The position numbers and the translations under genes are program-made. The notes beneath the pieces were generated by a model. The model was not told the DNA's origin and ran no database searches. It was given only the letters and a program-made list of their open reading frames with translations. From the NCBI RefSeq assembly GCF_021474425.1, contig NZ_JAKEIP010000038.1:1-51103 (forward strand): DNA of 51,103 nt, read 5' to 3'. Every line of letters begins with the position of its first letter. The first letter of the stretch is position 1. The stretch is from Streptomyces muensis. Lineage in GTDB: Bacteria > Actinomycetota > Actinomycetes > Streptomycetales > Streptomycetaceae. Positions 32,937 through 42,202 of the stretch are shown piece after piece.

Positions 32937-34196
32937 TCACCAGCGCGGCAGCCGCAGTTCGTACTCCGGGTGGATCCGCCGCATGTACCCGGTGTCGTCC
33001 CGGCTGCGCACTCCCGACTCCACGTACAGCCGGTGCAGCCGGTCCAAGGCGTCGTGGTCGAGTTCGACGCCGAGGCCGGGGCCGGTCGGGACCTCGACCG
33101 CGCCGTCGCGCAGCTCCAGGACGCCGGGGACGATCACGTCGTCGGCGGAGTTCCACGGGTAGTGCGTGTCGCAGGAGTGGTCGAGGTTGGGGATGGCCGC
33201 CGCGACATGGGTCATGGCGGCGAGGCTGATCCCGAGGTGCGAGTTGGAGTGCATCGACAGGGCGATGCCGAACGCCTCGCAGACCGCCGCCAGTTCACGG
33301 GTGCGGCGCAGTCCGCCCCAGTAGTGGTGGTCGGTGAGGAGCACCTGGATCGCGTTCCGCTCGATCGCCGGGCGCAGGTGCTCCCAGGCGATCACGCACA
33401 TGTTGGTGGCGAGCGGGAGCGGCGAGTCCTTCGCGACCTCCGCCATGCCGGGAATCGTCGCGGTCGGGTCCTCCAGGTACTCCAGGACGCCGTTCAGCTC
33501 ACGGGCGACGTACCGCGAAGTCTCCACCGTCCAGGCGGTGTTGGGGTCCAGACGCAGCGGCTGCCCGGGGAAGGCCTCCCCCAGCGCCCTGATCGCGGCG
33601 ATCTCCTCGTCGGGCGGGAAGACACCGCCCTTGAGCTTGAACGACTCGAACCCGTACCGCTGTCGCATCAGCCGCGCCTGCTCGACGATCCCGGCCGGGT
33701 CCAGCGCCTCGCCCCAGTCGTCGCCGACCGCCGCACGGCCGTCCAGGGCCGGGTGCTCGGCCCACTTGTAGAAGAGGTACGCCGCGAAGGGCACGCGGTC
33801 GCGGACCTTCCCGCCGAGCAGGTCGCTGACCGGGCGGTCCAGCAGCCTGCCCTGGGCGTCGAGACAGGCGACCTCGACCGCCGAGGTGGTCCAGCCGCGC
33901 TCGTGGGAGCTGGGCACGGCGGGCAGCAGCGCGGCGTCGATCGCGGCCGTGACGGCGGTCGTGTCGAAGACGTCCATGCCGACGACGACCTTCGCGGCCG
34001 CTTGGAGTCGCTCCAGGCGGGCGATGCCGCCGGGGGACTCGCCGAGGCCCACCGTGCCGTCCTCCAGGACGAGTTGGAGGATGACGCGCAGGGCGAGCGG
34101 CTCGTGGACGCCGTTGGAGTTGAGCAGCGGCGGGTCGCGGAAGGCGATCGGGGTGACGATCAGCTCGCGGATGCGGGTGCCGACGGTGGTGCTCAT
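32937..34196 (-). CDS. Glucarate dehydratase
   Basis: A 419-residue member of the mandelate racemase/enolase superfamily, glucarate dehydratase type. It converts D-glucarate to 5-dehydro-4-deoxy-D-glucarate. Visible active-site blocks are FESFKLKGG (KxK base), LRLDPNTAW (metal Asp and Asn), and the LTDHHYWGG and MHSNSHLGIS region carrying the Asp-His pair. The length is as usual for the family. The start codon overlaps the stop of the upstream KdgD-like gene as ATGA, showing translational coupling within the aldarate operon. Confidence 0.92.
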   Translation of the reverse strand: MSTTVGTRIRELIVTPIAFRDPPLLNSNGVHEPLALRVILQLVLEDGTVGLGESPGGIARLERLQAAAKVVVGMDVFDTTAVTAAIDAALLPAVPSSHERGWTTSAVEVACLDAQGRLLDRPVSDLLGGKVRDRVPFAAYLFYKWAEHPALDGRAAVGDDWGEALDPAGIVEQARLMRQRYGFESFKLKGGVFPPDEEIAAIRALGEAFPGQPLRLDPNTAWTVETSRYVARELNGVLEYLEDPTATIPGMAEVAKDSPLPLATNMCVIAWEHLRPAIERNAIQVLLTDHHYWGGLRRTRELAAVCEAFGIALSMHSNSHLGISLAAMTHVAAAIPNLDHSCDTHYPWNSADDVIVPGVLELRDGAVEVPTGPGLGVELDHDALDRLHRLYVESGVRSRDDTGYMRRIHPEYELRLPRW

Positions 34197-35101
34197 GCGC
34201 GGACCGCCTCCAGGCCGTGGTCGATCAGTTTCGCGAGCCGGGCGACATGCTCCGGCGTCGGGTCGAGCAGCGGGGCGCGTACGCCGCCGACGTCAAGGCC
34301 GCGGAGGGTCACTCCGGCCTTGACCAGGGCCACGGCGTATCCCGGGACCTCGTCGCGGAGTTCGACCAGCGGGCCGTAGAACTCGTCCAGCAGGGTCGTC
34401 ACCAGCTCCCGGTCGCCGCCGGCCAGCGCCTGGTGGAAGGCCAGCGCGATCTCCGGGGCGAAGGCGAACACGGCCGAGGAGTACAGGTCGACGCCGATGC
34501 CCTGGTAGGCGGGCGCGGTCATCTCGGCGGTGGGCAGGCCGTTGAAGAACTGGAAGTCCGCGCCACCGGGCACGGCGCGCACGGCCCGGACGACGCGGTG
34601 CATCCGCTCGATGTCGCCGATGCCGTCCTTGAGGCCGACGACCTTCTGCAGGGCGGCGATCTCGGCCGCCGTGGCCTCGGTGAGACGGGCGGTGCCGCGC
34701 TGGTAGAAGATCACCGGCAGGTCGGTCGCGGCGGTGACCTCCTCTACGTATCGCACCAGGCCCCGCTGCGGCGCCGTCACCAGGTACGGCGGCAGCAGCA
34801 GGATGCCGTCGGCGCCGGCGCGTGCGACGCGGACGGCGTGGTCGCGGGCGACCGGGGGCGGGCCGCCCGCGGCGGCCAGGACCGGCACCCGGCCCGCCGT
34901 CGTCTCCACCGCGACCCGCGTGGCGCGCTCGATCTCGTCGGGCGTCAGGGCGTGGAACTCACCGGTGCCGCAGGCGACGAACACGCCGCCCGCACCCGCC
35001 GTGACGCCGCTGTCGATGTGCCGCGCGAGGCGCTCCTCGTCCAGCGAGCCGTCCGCGGCGAACGGCGTCACCGGAAAGAACAGCACTCCTTGGAACTTCA
35101 T
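34193..35101 (-). CDS. 5-dehydro-4-deoxyglucarate dehydratase
   Basis: A 302-residue class I aldolase-fold enzyme of the DHDPS family. It converts the product of glucarate dehydratase into 2-oxoglutarate semialdehyde with loss of CO2 and water. VVGLKDGIGD holds the Schiff-base lysine, VIFYQRG the catalytic tyrosine, and FVACGTGEFHAL the substrate loop typical of this subgroup. The start is the ATG at 35101 with GAGGGAG immediately upstream; the frame continues to 35143 without support. The next step, a semialdehyde dehydrogenase, is not encoded in the window. Confidence 0.92.
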   Translation of the reverse strand: MKFQGVLFFPVTPFAADGSLDEERLARHIDSGVTAGAGGVFVACGTGEFHALTPDEIERATRVAVETTAGRVPVLAAAGGPPPVARDHAVRVARAGADGILLLPPYLVTAPQRGLVRYVEEVTAATDLPVIFYQRGTARLTEATAAEIAALQKVVGLKDGIGDIERMHRVVRAVRAVPGGADFQFFNGLPTAEMTAPAYQGIGVDLYSSAVFAFAPEIALAFHQALAGGDRELVTTLLDEFYGPLVELRDEVPGYAVALVKAGVTLRGLDVGGVRAPLLDPTPEHVARLAKLIDHGLEAVRA

Positions 35102-35126
35102 GTCTCCCTCGAAACTACGGTGGGGG

Positions 35127-36071
35127 TCAGCCCTTGGTGGCACCGGCCGCGATGCCGGTGACCAGCGAGCGCTGGAGGAGCAGATAGACGATCAGGCTGG
35201 GGATCAGGGCGATGACCGCACCGGCCAGCACCACCCCGGAGCCGACCTCGGGGTCGGTGCGCAGGATGGACAGGGCGACGGTGACCGTGTAGTCGGTGGG
35301 GTCGTTGGCGGCGATCAGGGGCAGCAGGTACTGGTCCCAGATCATGATGAAGCCGAGCACGCCGGCCACCCCGAGCGCGGGCTTGCACAGCGGCAGGACG
35401 ACCTGCCAGAGCATCCTGAGCTCGCCCACGCCGTCCAGGCGGGCGGCCTCCTCGATCTCGGCGGGGATGTCCCGCATGAACTCGGTCAGCATCATCACCG
35501 AGAAGCCCCAGGCGCCCAGCGGCAGGATGACGCCCCAGACGGTGCCCTTGAGGTCCAGATGGACCACGGGGACGTCGCCGAGGACCAGCGACAGCGGGAT
35601 CGCGATGACCTCCTCGGGGAGCATCAGCGTCATCATGAACAGCATCATGATCAACGCCTGTCCGCGGAACCGGTGCCGGGCCAGCGCGTACGCGGCCAGC
35701 GTGCACACCACGAGCTGGAGCAGCAGCCCGCCACCGGCGATCACGAGCGAGTTGCCGAGGTAGTCCCAGATACCGCGCTCGCCCGCCACCGTGAAGTTCG
35801 ACAGCGTGCTGTCGTGCGGCAGGAACGACAGTGAGGAGCCGCTGGGGTTGGTGGTGAAGGCGCCCGAGAAGATCGTCAGGAAGGGTGCCGCGAAGACGCC
35901 GAGGGCGATCAGACACAGCAGGACGCGCAGCGCCCAGGCGAGACCGGGCCGGTCGCTCCAGCCGAGGGCGGTGTCGAAGCGGGCCGGAGTGGTCCGCCGC
36001 GCCTTGGTGCCGCGTCCGGCCGGGAGGTCAGGGGCTGTCGGCCGGACGGGCTCGATGACGGGGGCGCTCAT
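35127..36071 (-). CDS. Carbohydrate ABC transporter permease (MalG-like)
   Basis: A 314-residue inner-membrane protein with six predicted helices and a long polar N-terminus. The coupling EAA-type loop is EIEEAARLDGVGELRMLWQVVLPLCKP, matching the MalG family. Start ATG at 36071 overlaps the stop of the upstream permease gene (ATGA). It pairs with that permease to import the operon substrate, presumably an aldarate or uronate-containing sugar. No ATPase gene is present, so a shared ATPase such as MsiK probably drives it. Confidence 0.93.
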   Translation of the reverse strand: MSAPVIEPVRPTAPDLPAGRGTKARRTTPARFDTALGWSDRPGLAWALRVLLCLIALGVFAAPFLTIFSGAFTTNPSGSSLSFLPHDSTLSNFTVAGERGIWDYLGNSLVIAGGGLLLQLVVCTLAAYALARHRFRGQALIMMLFMMTLMLPEEVIAIPLSLVLGDVPVVHLDLKGTVWGVILPLGAWGFSVMMLTEFMRDIPAEIEEAARLDGVGELRMLWQVVLPLCKPALGVAGVLGFIMIWDQYLLPLIAANDPTDYTVTVALSILRTDPEVGSGVVLAGAVIALIPSLIVYLLLQRSLVTGIAAGATKG

Positions 36072-37003
36072 CGCGCTTCTCCCCTCTTGCGGAGGTAGTT
36101 GATCGTGACCGTGAGCAGCAGCGTCACGCAGAGCAGGACGACCGAGGCCGCGGAGGCGCCGCCGATGTCGTTGCGGGTGAAGCCCAGGGTGTAGGCGCGG
36201 GTCATCCAGACGTCGGTGGACCCGGCCGGGCCGCCGCCGGTGAGGACGTAGACCTCGGTGAACACGCGCAGTCCGCGGATGGTGGCGAGCGTGAGCACGA
36301 TCATCAGCGCCGGGCGTATCGCGGGCAGCGTGACATGGCGCAGCCGCTGCCACAGCGAGACGCCGTCCATCGCCGCCGCCTCGTACAGCGTGCGGTCCAC
36401 GCCCGCGAGACCGGCGAGGATGATCACCATGTTGTACGGCGCCCAGATCCAGATGCCCATCGCCATCGTCGAGTACAGCGCGATGTCCGGGTTGTCGAGG
36501 AACTGGACCGGTCCGAGCCCGAGCAGGTGCAGGCCGCTGTTGAGGAGGCCGTCGGAGGTCGGGTAGTACATCAGCCGCCACAGCTCGCCGACGACCGCGG
36601 TGGCCGTGACCGCGGGCAGGAAGACGGCCGTGCGCAGGATCTTCAGCGAGCGGGCCTGGCCCTCCAGCAGCAGCGCGAGGACGAAGCCGAGCAGGATCGC
36701 GCCCACCGACTGGCCGATGCCCAGGACGAGGGTGTGGCCGATGGCGTCCTGGAAGCGGTGGTCGGTCAGGACCCTCGTGTAGTTGTCGAGGCCGATCCAC
36801 CGGTCGCCGAGGAAGGGCCGTACGTCGAAGAAGCTCAGCCAGACGCCCTTGGCCATCGGCCAGAACTTGAAGACGAGGGCGAGCAGCAGACCCGGAGCCA
36901 GGAAGAGCCAGGGGATCACGGCCCTCTTGTCGAAGGCCCTCTTGTTCGGGCCCCTCTTGTCGAGGCCTGTGCGCGGCGCGGGGGCGGGGACGGTAGCGGT
37001 CAT
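36068..37003 (-). CDS. Carbohydrate ABC transporter permease (MalF-like)
   Basis: A 311-residue membrane protein with about six helices after a basic N-terminus. AVIPWLFLAPGLLLALVFKFWP in helix 1 and the EAA loop LYEAAAMDGVSLWQRLRHVTLPAIRP identify it as a MalF/UgpA-type subunit. The N-terminus contains a Lys-Arg-rich imperfect repeat (LDKRGPNKRAFDKRA), encoded by a short repeated DNA stretch near 36920-36965. It overlaps the binding-protein gene upstream and the second permease gene downstream, both by ATGA. Confidence 0.93.
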   Translation of the reverse strand: MTATVPAPAPRTGLDKRGPNKRAFDKRAVIPWLFLAPGLLLALVFKFWPMAKGVWLSFFDVRPFLGDRWIGLDNYTRVLTDHRFQDAIGHTLVLGIGQSVGAILLGFVLALLLEGQARSLKILRTAVFLPAVTATAVVGELWRLMYYPTSDGLLNSGLHLLGLGPVQFLDNPDIALYSTMAMGIWIWAPYNMVIILAGLAGVDRTLYEAAAMDGVSLWQRLRHVTLPAIRPALMIVLTLATIRGLRVFTEVYVLTGGGPAGSTDVWMTRAYTLGFTRNDIGGASAASVVLLCVTLLLTVTINYLRKRGEAR

Positions 37004-38334
37004 TTCAGCAGGTCCTGGTCCTTGAGGTCGCCGGCGAGGGTGTCGTTGAGCTCCGCCAGCTGCGCGCGGACGTCGCCGCCGCAGTACGTGAAGATCGAGT
37101 TGAGCGCGTCGGCGGTGTCCTGCTTGATCGGGGCGAAGTCGGGCGCGTTCGGGAACTGCTGGGAGGCGTCCTCGTACGCCTTCTGTACGACCCCCCAGCG
37201 GGCGTCGTCGCGCACCTTCGCCGCGTCCAGCGTGGAGTTCACGGGGATGCGGACGACGGGTTGGTGGCCGTCGACGCTGGTCATGGCGATCCTCTGGCCC
37301 TCGGGCGAGACCAGGAAGGCGGCGAGGGCCAGTTCCTGCCTGTCCTTGCCGGTCCTGGCGCCGAGGTAGACGTTCTCGCCGTCGGCCAGCACATCGCCGC
37401 CGGCCGGTCCCGCGGGGGCCGGGACGACCTCGTACCTGTCCTTGCCGAGGGTGCCGTCGAAGGTGGTGATGTTGTACGGGCCGGTCATGTACATCCCGGC
37501 GTTGCCGTCCTGGAAGTTGGTGGCCGTCGAGGTGACGGCGGTGAGCGCGCCGGGCTGGACGACACCGTTGTCACCGCAGAAGAGGTTGTCCTTCATCCAG
37601 CTCACGGCGTGCACGGCGGCCGGCGAGTCCATGGCCGGGCTGTACTTGCCCTTGCCGTCCGGCTTGATGATCTCGGCGCCGCCCTGCCACAGGAAGCTCG
37701 CGCCCCACCAGGCGGCGTAGCCGTTCTGGGCGCTGCCCGGCGCGACGATGCCGTACGTGTCGGCCTTGCCGTCGCCGTCCGGGTCCCGCGTGGCGAAGGC
37801 CTTGGCGACGGAGAGCATCTCCTGCCAGGTCGTCGGCGCCTTGAGGCCGAGCTTCTGCAGCCAGTCCCTGCGGATCATCAGGGTCTGGGCCTGACGGGAG
37901 TACGGGATGCCGTAGTGCTTGCCGTCGATGCCCACCGTCGAGGACCAGGACTTGTCGGTGATCTGGTCGCCGCCGGCGACCGACGCGGGGTCGATCGGCT
38001 TGAGCAGGCCCTGGCTCTGGTAGCTGCCCATCAGAGCGGTGTCGTTGATCACGACGTCCGGCAGGTCCTTGGTGGAGGCGCGGCTCTGGAGCTGCTGGTC
38101 GAAGTTGATGATCGGCTGGTAGTCGATCCTGATGCCGGTCTTCTTGGTGAAGGCGGCGAAGACCCGGTCGTAGGTGGCGGCGGAGTCCGGGTTGCTCCGG
38201 GTCCACACCTCCAGGGTGTTCGGGTCGTCGCTGCCCGCACTGCCGGAACCGGAGCCGCACGCGGCCGTTCCGAACGCGAGCGCCGTGGCGACGAGCAGGG
38301 CGGCCGGGCGGCGACGTCGTCGGTGATCCCGCAT
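37000..38334 (-). CDS. Extracellular solute-binding lipoprotein (carbohydrate ABC transporter)
   Basis: A 444-residue lipoprotein of the family 1 solute-binding proteins. The Arg-rich N-terminus and hydrophobic segment end at GTAAC (Cys26), then TLEVWTRSNPDSAATYDRVFAAFTKKTGI opens the first lobe. GIPYSRQAQTLMIRRDWLQKLGL and AGMYMTGPYNI are typical of this class. The ATG at 38334 is preceded by GGAG at seven bases; the GTG six bases earlier is too close to it. It is the first gene of the aldarate operon and a palindrome precedes it. Confidence 0.92.
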   Translation of the reverse strand: MRDHRRRRRPAALLVATALAFGTAACGSGSGSAGSDDPNTLEVWTRSNPDSAATYDRVFAAFTKKTGIRIDYQPIINFDQQLQSRASTKDLPDVVINDTALMGSYQSQGLLKPIDPASVAGGDQITDKSWSSTVGIDGKHYGIPYSRQAQTLMIRRDWLQKLGLKAPTTWQEMLSVAKAFATRDPDGDGKADTYGIVAPGSAQNGYAAWWGASFLWQGGAEIIKPDGKGKYSPAMDSPAAVHAVSWMKDNLFCGDNGVVQPGALTAVTSTATNFQDGNAGMYMTGPYNITTFDGTLGKDRYEVVPAPAGPAGGDVLADGENVYLGARTGKDRQELALAAFLVSPEGQRIAMTSVDGHQPVVRIPVNSTLDAAKVRDDARWGVVQKAYEDASQQFPNAPDFAPIKQDTADALNSIFTYCGGDVRAQLAELNDTLAGDLKDQDLLK

Positions 38335-38357
38335 GGACACACTCCGTTGGATCTGGA

Positions 38358-38373
38358 GTTCATGTACGTGAAC
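38358..38373. promoter_or_regulatory. Palindrome upstream of the aldarate operon, probable operator
   Basis: GTTCATGTACGTGAAC, with perfect 5-bp outer arms and one central mismatch pair, 23 bases before the binding-protein start codon. GntR- and IclR-type sugar regulators bind sites of this size. No regulator gene lies beside the operon. Confidence 0.6.
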
Positions 38374-38969
38374 TCACTTCACGCATCTAAATGATCGGCC
38401 AAGCTACGAATCATTTCGGCCGTATGTCAAGACATGAAGGCGAGATTTCACCGGCCTCATGGCGGGTGGCGGCGATGCGGCGGATTCTCGTCACCCCTGG
38501 AAAACCGGCCACGGCATGTTGTGTGCGACTCGGGGAGGCCGTACGTCCGTGCGACCAGTCGAACAGTGCGAGTGAGGCCGTTCGATCGGGGGTCCGGGCT
38601 CCTTCGGAGTCTCGCGGCGACACCTCTGTGCAGAATCTGTGAACCAGCTGCCCGGGGCGCGCAGGCGGGATGTGCGGATGCCGGGAGGAGGCCTTCACCA
38701 AACCCCCTCCTGTGGTGGCCTGAAGGCGACTTGTTCGGTCAACTCCGAACGCACCAAGGTGGGTTGAGCACTTGAGCATCAGGAGTCACAAGCGCGTTGC
38801 TTGAGCCGTGCGGTTCGAACACCCGCGGTGATGACGGGGGAAACTGGTGCGGTGTACGTGACGCCGTCGCCCTTGCGGGTGGCGTTTTCGTGCCCCGGGT
38901 CGGGAATGCCTCCCTCTGCCATCTCTTGGTGCCTTTGTCCGGTACCCGAGACAGGGATAAGGAGGGGGA
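38374..38969. other. Intergenic region between the aldarate operon and the eCIS operon
   Basis: About 600 bases separating divergent operons. I see no convincing gene: the short open frames here lack ribosome binding sites and normal codon bias. The region should carry promoters for both directions. Inverted arms TCGAAC (38559-38564) and GTTCGA (38580-38585) are a possible regulatory site. The final bases hold the strong AAGGAGG in front of the sheath gene. Confidence 0.5.
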
Positions 38970-40835
38970 ATGCCGATGAGCGCGGTCAGCGCCGCAAAGC
39001 CGACGTATCCCGGCGTCTACGTCGAAGAACTCCCCAGCAGCACCCGCACGATCTCGACCCTGACCACGTCCGTGACGGCCTTCGTGGGCCACACCCGGCG
39101 TGGTCCGCTGAACGAGCCGGTACGCGTCACCAGCTTCGCGGAGTTCGAGCGCCGCTTCGGGGGCCTGAGCGCCCAGAGCGCCGTCGGCTACGCGGTCCAC
39201 CAGTTCTTCGGCAACGGCGGCACCGTCGCGGTGATCGTCCGCGTCGCCAAGGCCGGCAGCGGCAAGGCCGCCTGCGTCACCCTCAAGTCCACCGAGGGCC
39301 ACAGCGAGGGCCCGGTCCTCGAAGTGCACGCCAAGGAACCCGGCCTGTGGGGCAACGGCCTGCGCGTCGCCGTCGACCACGACACCCCGCGCCCCGACGA
39401 GACCTTCAACCTCCGCGTCTACGACGCCAAGGGCGACGCCCGCGAGAGCTTCACGGGCCTGTCCATGGACCCCGCGAACGGCCGCTACGCGCAGACCGTC
39501 ATCAACGCGGGCTCGAAGCTGATCCGTGTCGAGGTCGTCGGCGAGGGCCGTCCCGACCCGTCCGGCACCGTCTCCAAGCCCTTCGGTGACGAACTGCCGA
39601 ACCTGGAAGTCGACCTGACCGTCAAGATCGGCGAGGTCGAGCGAGAGTTCAAGCTCTACGACCCCGACTGCGACGGCGAAGCCCCGTGCAGCGTGGCCGA
39701 GTTGGCGCTGCTGCTGGAGCGCAAGCTGCGCGCCCTGCCCGACGCGCCCGGCAAGCACGCCTTCGCCGGCGCCGAGGTCACCGCCTTCGGCCGCCGTATC
39801 CAGGTCGTCGCCGGCTCCACCGACCCCGAGGACGTCGTCCGCTTCCTCGGCGAGTGCGCCAACGACCTCGGCCTGGAGGCCTCCGTCAACCCGCCGGTCT
39901 TCCCGCTGGAGGGCGGCGAGGACGGCGAGGCGCCCGGACCGCGCGACCTCATCGGCTCCGAGGGCGACAAGTCCGGCATCCAGGCGCTGCGCGGCGTCGC
40001 CGACGTCAACCTCCTCGCCCTGCCCGAGCTCGCGGCGTACGAGAAGACCGAGGACGCCCTCACCGTCATCTCCGCGGCCCAGCGGCTGTGCGCCGAGCGC
40101 CGGATCTTCCTGCTGGTGGACGCGCCGAGCACCTGGGTCAGCGTGGACACCGCACGCGCCGGGCTCGCCGCCTTCGACGCCGTGCGCGGCAACCACGCGG
40201 GCCTGTACTTCCCGCACATCCAGCTCACCGACCCGCTCACCGGGCGGCTGCGCTCCTTCCCGCCCTCCGGCGCGGTCGCCGGCGTCATCGCCCGCACCGA
40301 CTCCGAGCGCGGCGTGTGGAAGGCCCCGGCCGGCACCGAGGCGCGGCTCGCGGGCGTGCACTCGCTCACCGTCAACCTCACCGACCGTGAGACCGGCCTG
40401 CTCAACCCGCTCGGCGTCAACGTCCTGCGGACCTTCCCGGTGACCGGCCCCGTCGTCTGGGGCGCACGCACGCTGGAGGGTTCCGACGCGCTCGACAGCG
40501 AGTGGAAGTACGTGCCGGTGCGCCGCCTCGCCCTCCATGTGGAGGAGAGCCTCCAACGGGGCCTGCAGTGGGTCGTGTTCGAGCCCAACGACGAGAACCT
40601 GTGGCAGCAGATCAGGCTCGCCGCCTCCTCGTACCTGCACACGCTCTTCCGTCAGGGCGCCTTCAAGGGCGGCACCCCGCGCGAGGCGTACTTCGTCAAG
40701 TGCGACAGCGACACGACGACCACCGAGGACATCGAGAACGGCATCGTCAACGTCCTCGTCGGCATCGCACCGGTCCGCCCCGCAGAGTTCGTGATCGTCA
40801 AAATCCAGCAGACGTCCGGGCAGTTCGCGCTCTAG
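38970..40835 (+). CDS. eCIS contractile sheath protein
   Basis: A 621-residue phage-tail-sheath-like protein. The N-terminal YPGVYVEELPSSTRTISTL, and the C-terminal block FRQGAFKGGTPREAYFVKCD, ending QFAL, are diagnostic of contractile sheath proteins in T4 tails, pyocins and eCIS. It would form the outer contractile cylinder around the tube. AAGGAGG precedes the ATG at 38970; an ATG six bases later (MSAV) fits the spacing equally well. It is the first gene in this direction and probably the most strongly expressed. The large central insertion (about 200-330) is surface-exposed in relatives. Confidence 0.95.
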   Translation: MPMSAVSAAKPTYPGVYVEELPSSTRTISTLTTSVTAFVGHTRRGPLNEPVRVTSFAEFERRFGGLSAQSAVGYAVHQFFGNGGTVAVIVRVAKAGSGKAACVTLKSTEGHSEGPVLEVHAKEPGLWGNGLRVAVDHDTPRPDETFNLRVYDAKGDARESFTGLSMDPANGRYAQTVINAGSKLIRVEVVGEGRPDPSGTVSKPFGDELPNLEVDLTVKIGEVEREFKLYDPDCDGEAPCSVAELALLLERKLRALPDAPGKHAFAGAEVTAFGRRIQVVAGSTDPEDVVRFLGECANDLGLEASVNPPVFPLEGGEDGEAPGPRDLIGSEGDKSGIQALRGVADVNLLALPELAAYEKTEDALTVISAAQRLCAERRIFLLVDAPSTWVSVDTARAGLAAFDAVRGNHAGLYFPHIQLTDPLTGRLRSFPPSGAVAGVIARTDSERGVWKAPAGTEARLAGVHSLTVNLTDRETGLLNPLGVNVLRTFPVTGPVVWGARTLEGSDALDSEWKYVPVRRLALHVEESLQRGLQWVVFEPNDENLWQQIRLAASSYLHTLFRQGAFKGGTPREAYFVKCDSDTTTTEDIENGIVNVLVGIAPVRPAEFVIVKIQQTSGQFAL

Positions 40836-40868
40836 GCGCCGGGAATCGTGGAGAACTGAAGGAATCCG

Positions 40869-41393
40869 ATGGCTGAGTTCACGGTCAACGCGCATCGCTT
40901 CGACCCCTACAAGAACTTCAAGTTCCTGGTCCTGTGGGACGGTCGCACGGTCGCCGGCATCAGCAAGATCAGTCCGCTGAAGCGGACGACGGAGGTCGTC
41001 AAGCACCGGCACGGCGGCGACCCCTCGTCGCCGCGCAAGTCGCCGGGCCGCTCCGAGTTCGAGGGCATCACCCTGGAGCGCGGTGTCACCCACGACCCCG
41101 AGTTCGACCGCTGGGCCAACAAGGTCTGGCAGGTCGGCGCGGGCCTCGGCTCCGAGGTGTCCCTCGCCGACTTCCGCAAGGACATCGTCATCCAGGTCCT
41201 CAACGAGGCCGGCCAGGTCGCCGTCTCGCACAAGCTCTACCGGACCTGGCCGAGCGAGTACCAGGTCCTCGGCGAGATGGACGCCAACGCCAACGCGGTG
41301 GCCATCCAGTCGCTGAAGCTCGAGTGCGAGGGCTGGGAGCGGGACTACGAGGTGCCCGAGCCGGAGGAGCCCTCCTTCCTCAACCCGGCCTGA
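40869..41393 (+). CDS. eCIS inner tube protein
   Basis: A 174-residue gp19/Hcp-fold tube protein. AHRFDPYKNFKFLVLWDG at the N-terminus, ISPLKRTTEVVKHRHGGD in the ring-contact loop and FEGITLERGVTHDPEFDRWANKVW in the middle are typical. Hexamers stack to form the channel that is pushed into the target. The gene begins 33 bases after the sheath stop codon. Only one tube gene is seen here, whereas several eCIS carry two or three. Confidence 0.94.
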   Translation: MAEFTVNAHRFDPYKNFKFLVLWDGRTVAGISKISPLKRTTEVVKHRHGGDPSSPRKSPGRSEFEGITLERGVTHDPEFDRWANKVWQVGAGLGSEVSLADFRKDIVIQVLNEAGQVAVSHKLYRTWPSEYQVLGEMDANANAVAIQSLKLECEGWERDYEVPEPEEPSFLNPA

Positions 41394-41419
41394 GCGACGG
41401 GTAGTCGAGGGGGGACGAG

Positions 41420-42202
41420 ATGGCGATCACCGGGGCGGCCGAACTGCTGGCCACCTGGGAGGCGGGGCTCGCCGAGGCATCGACGGGGCGCGCCCTGCTG
41501 CTGCACCGCACGGCGCGCCCGGACGTCGACGCCGCGACCCTGCCGGTGCTGCCGGTGGGGGAGCGCGAGGCCGACCTGTTCGCGCTGCGCCGCGCCCTGT
41601 TCGGGGAGCGGATGCAGGTGCGGCTGGCGTGCTCGGCGTGCGGGGCGGACATGGAGTTCGACCTGGACGCCGGGGAGTTCGCGCGGTCGCTGGGCGGGGC
41701 GGGCGGACTGAGTGGTGGCCCGGGCGGTCCGGGTGATGGTCCGGGCGGGCCCGGCGGCTCGGTGGTCCGTGTCCGACAGGACGGCTGGGACGTGGAGTTC
41801 AGGCTGCCCGGTGTCGCCGACCTGACGGCGGCGGCCCGGGCGGCGGACCCGCGTGCCGCCCTGCTCGCGCGGTGCCTCGTGTCGGCGGTGCGCGACGGGA
41901 CGACGACGGTCGGCGCCGGTGACCTGCCGGTGCCGGTCCAGCGCCGGATCGCCGAGGCGGTCGAGGCCGTCGACCCGGGCGCCGACGTCACGCTCAACAT
42001 CGCCTGCCCCGAGTGCGGCGAGGCCACCCGGGCCGAGCTGGACATCGCGTCCTACCTGTGGACCGAACTCGACGCCTGGGCACGGGACCTGCTGCTCGAC
42101 GTCCATCTGCTCGCCACGTCGTACGGCTGGAGCGAGCCGGAGATCCTGGCGCTCAGCCCGCTGCGGCGCCGCTACTACCTGGAGCTGTGTGCCGATGTCT
42201 GA
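41420..42202 (+). CDS. eCIS baseplate-associated zinc-ribbon protein
   Basis: A 260-residue protein. Two CxxC pairs, LACSACGADMEF and NIACPECGEATRA, flank a Gly/Pro-rich insertion and could form one zinc ribbon. The C-terminal block LATSYGWSEPEILALSPLRRRYYLEL occurs in phage baseplate-assembly proteins of the T4 gp26 kind, so I infer a baseplate or assembly role. GAGGGGGG precedes the ATG at 41420. The next gene overlaps it by eight bases. Confidence 0.8.
   Translation: MAITGAAELLATWEAGLAEASTGRALLLHRTARPDVDAATLPVLPVGEREADLFALRRALFGERMQVRLACSACGADMEFDLDAGEFARSLGGAGGLSGGPGGPGDGPGGPGGSVVRVRQDGWDVEFRLPGVADLTAAARAADPRAALLARCLVSAVRDGTTTVGAGDLPVPVQRRIAEAVEAVDPGADVTLNIACPECGEATRAELDIASYLWTELDAWARDLLLDVHLLATSYGWSEPEILALSPLRRRYYLELCADV

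Noticed and set aside
38411..38779. A 122-codon minus-strand frame in the large intergenic gap
   Set aside because: No RBS, no recognisable motif and poor GC3 bias; treated as noncoding.
38739..41231. An 830-codon minus-strand open frame opposite sheath and tube genes
   Set aside because: Shadow of the sheath and tube genes, whose signatures are unmistakable on the plus strand.
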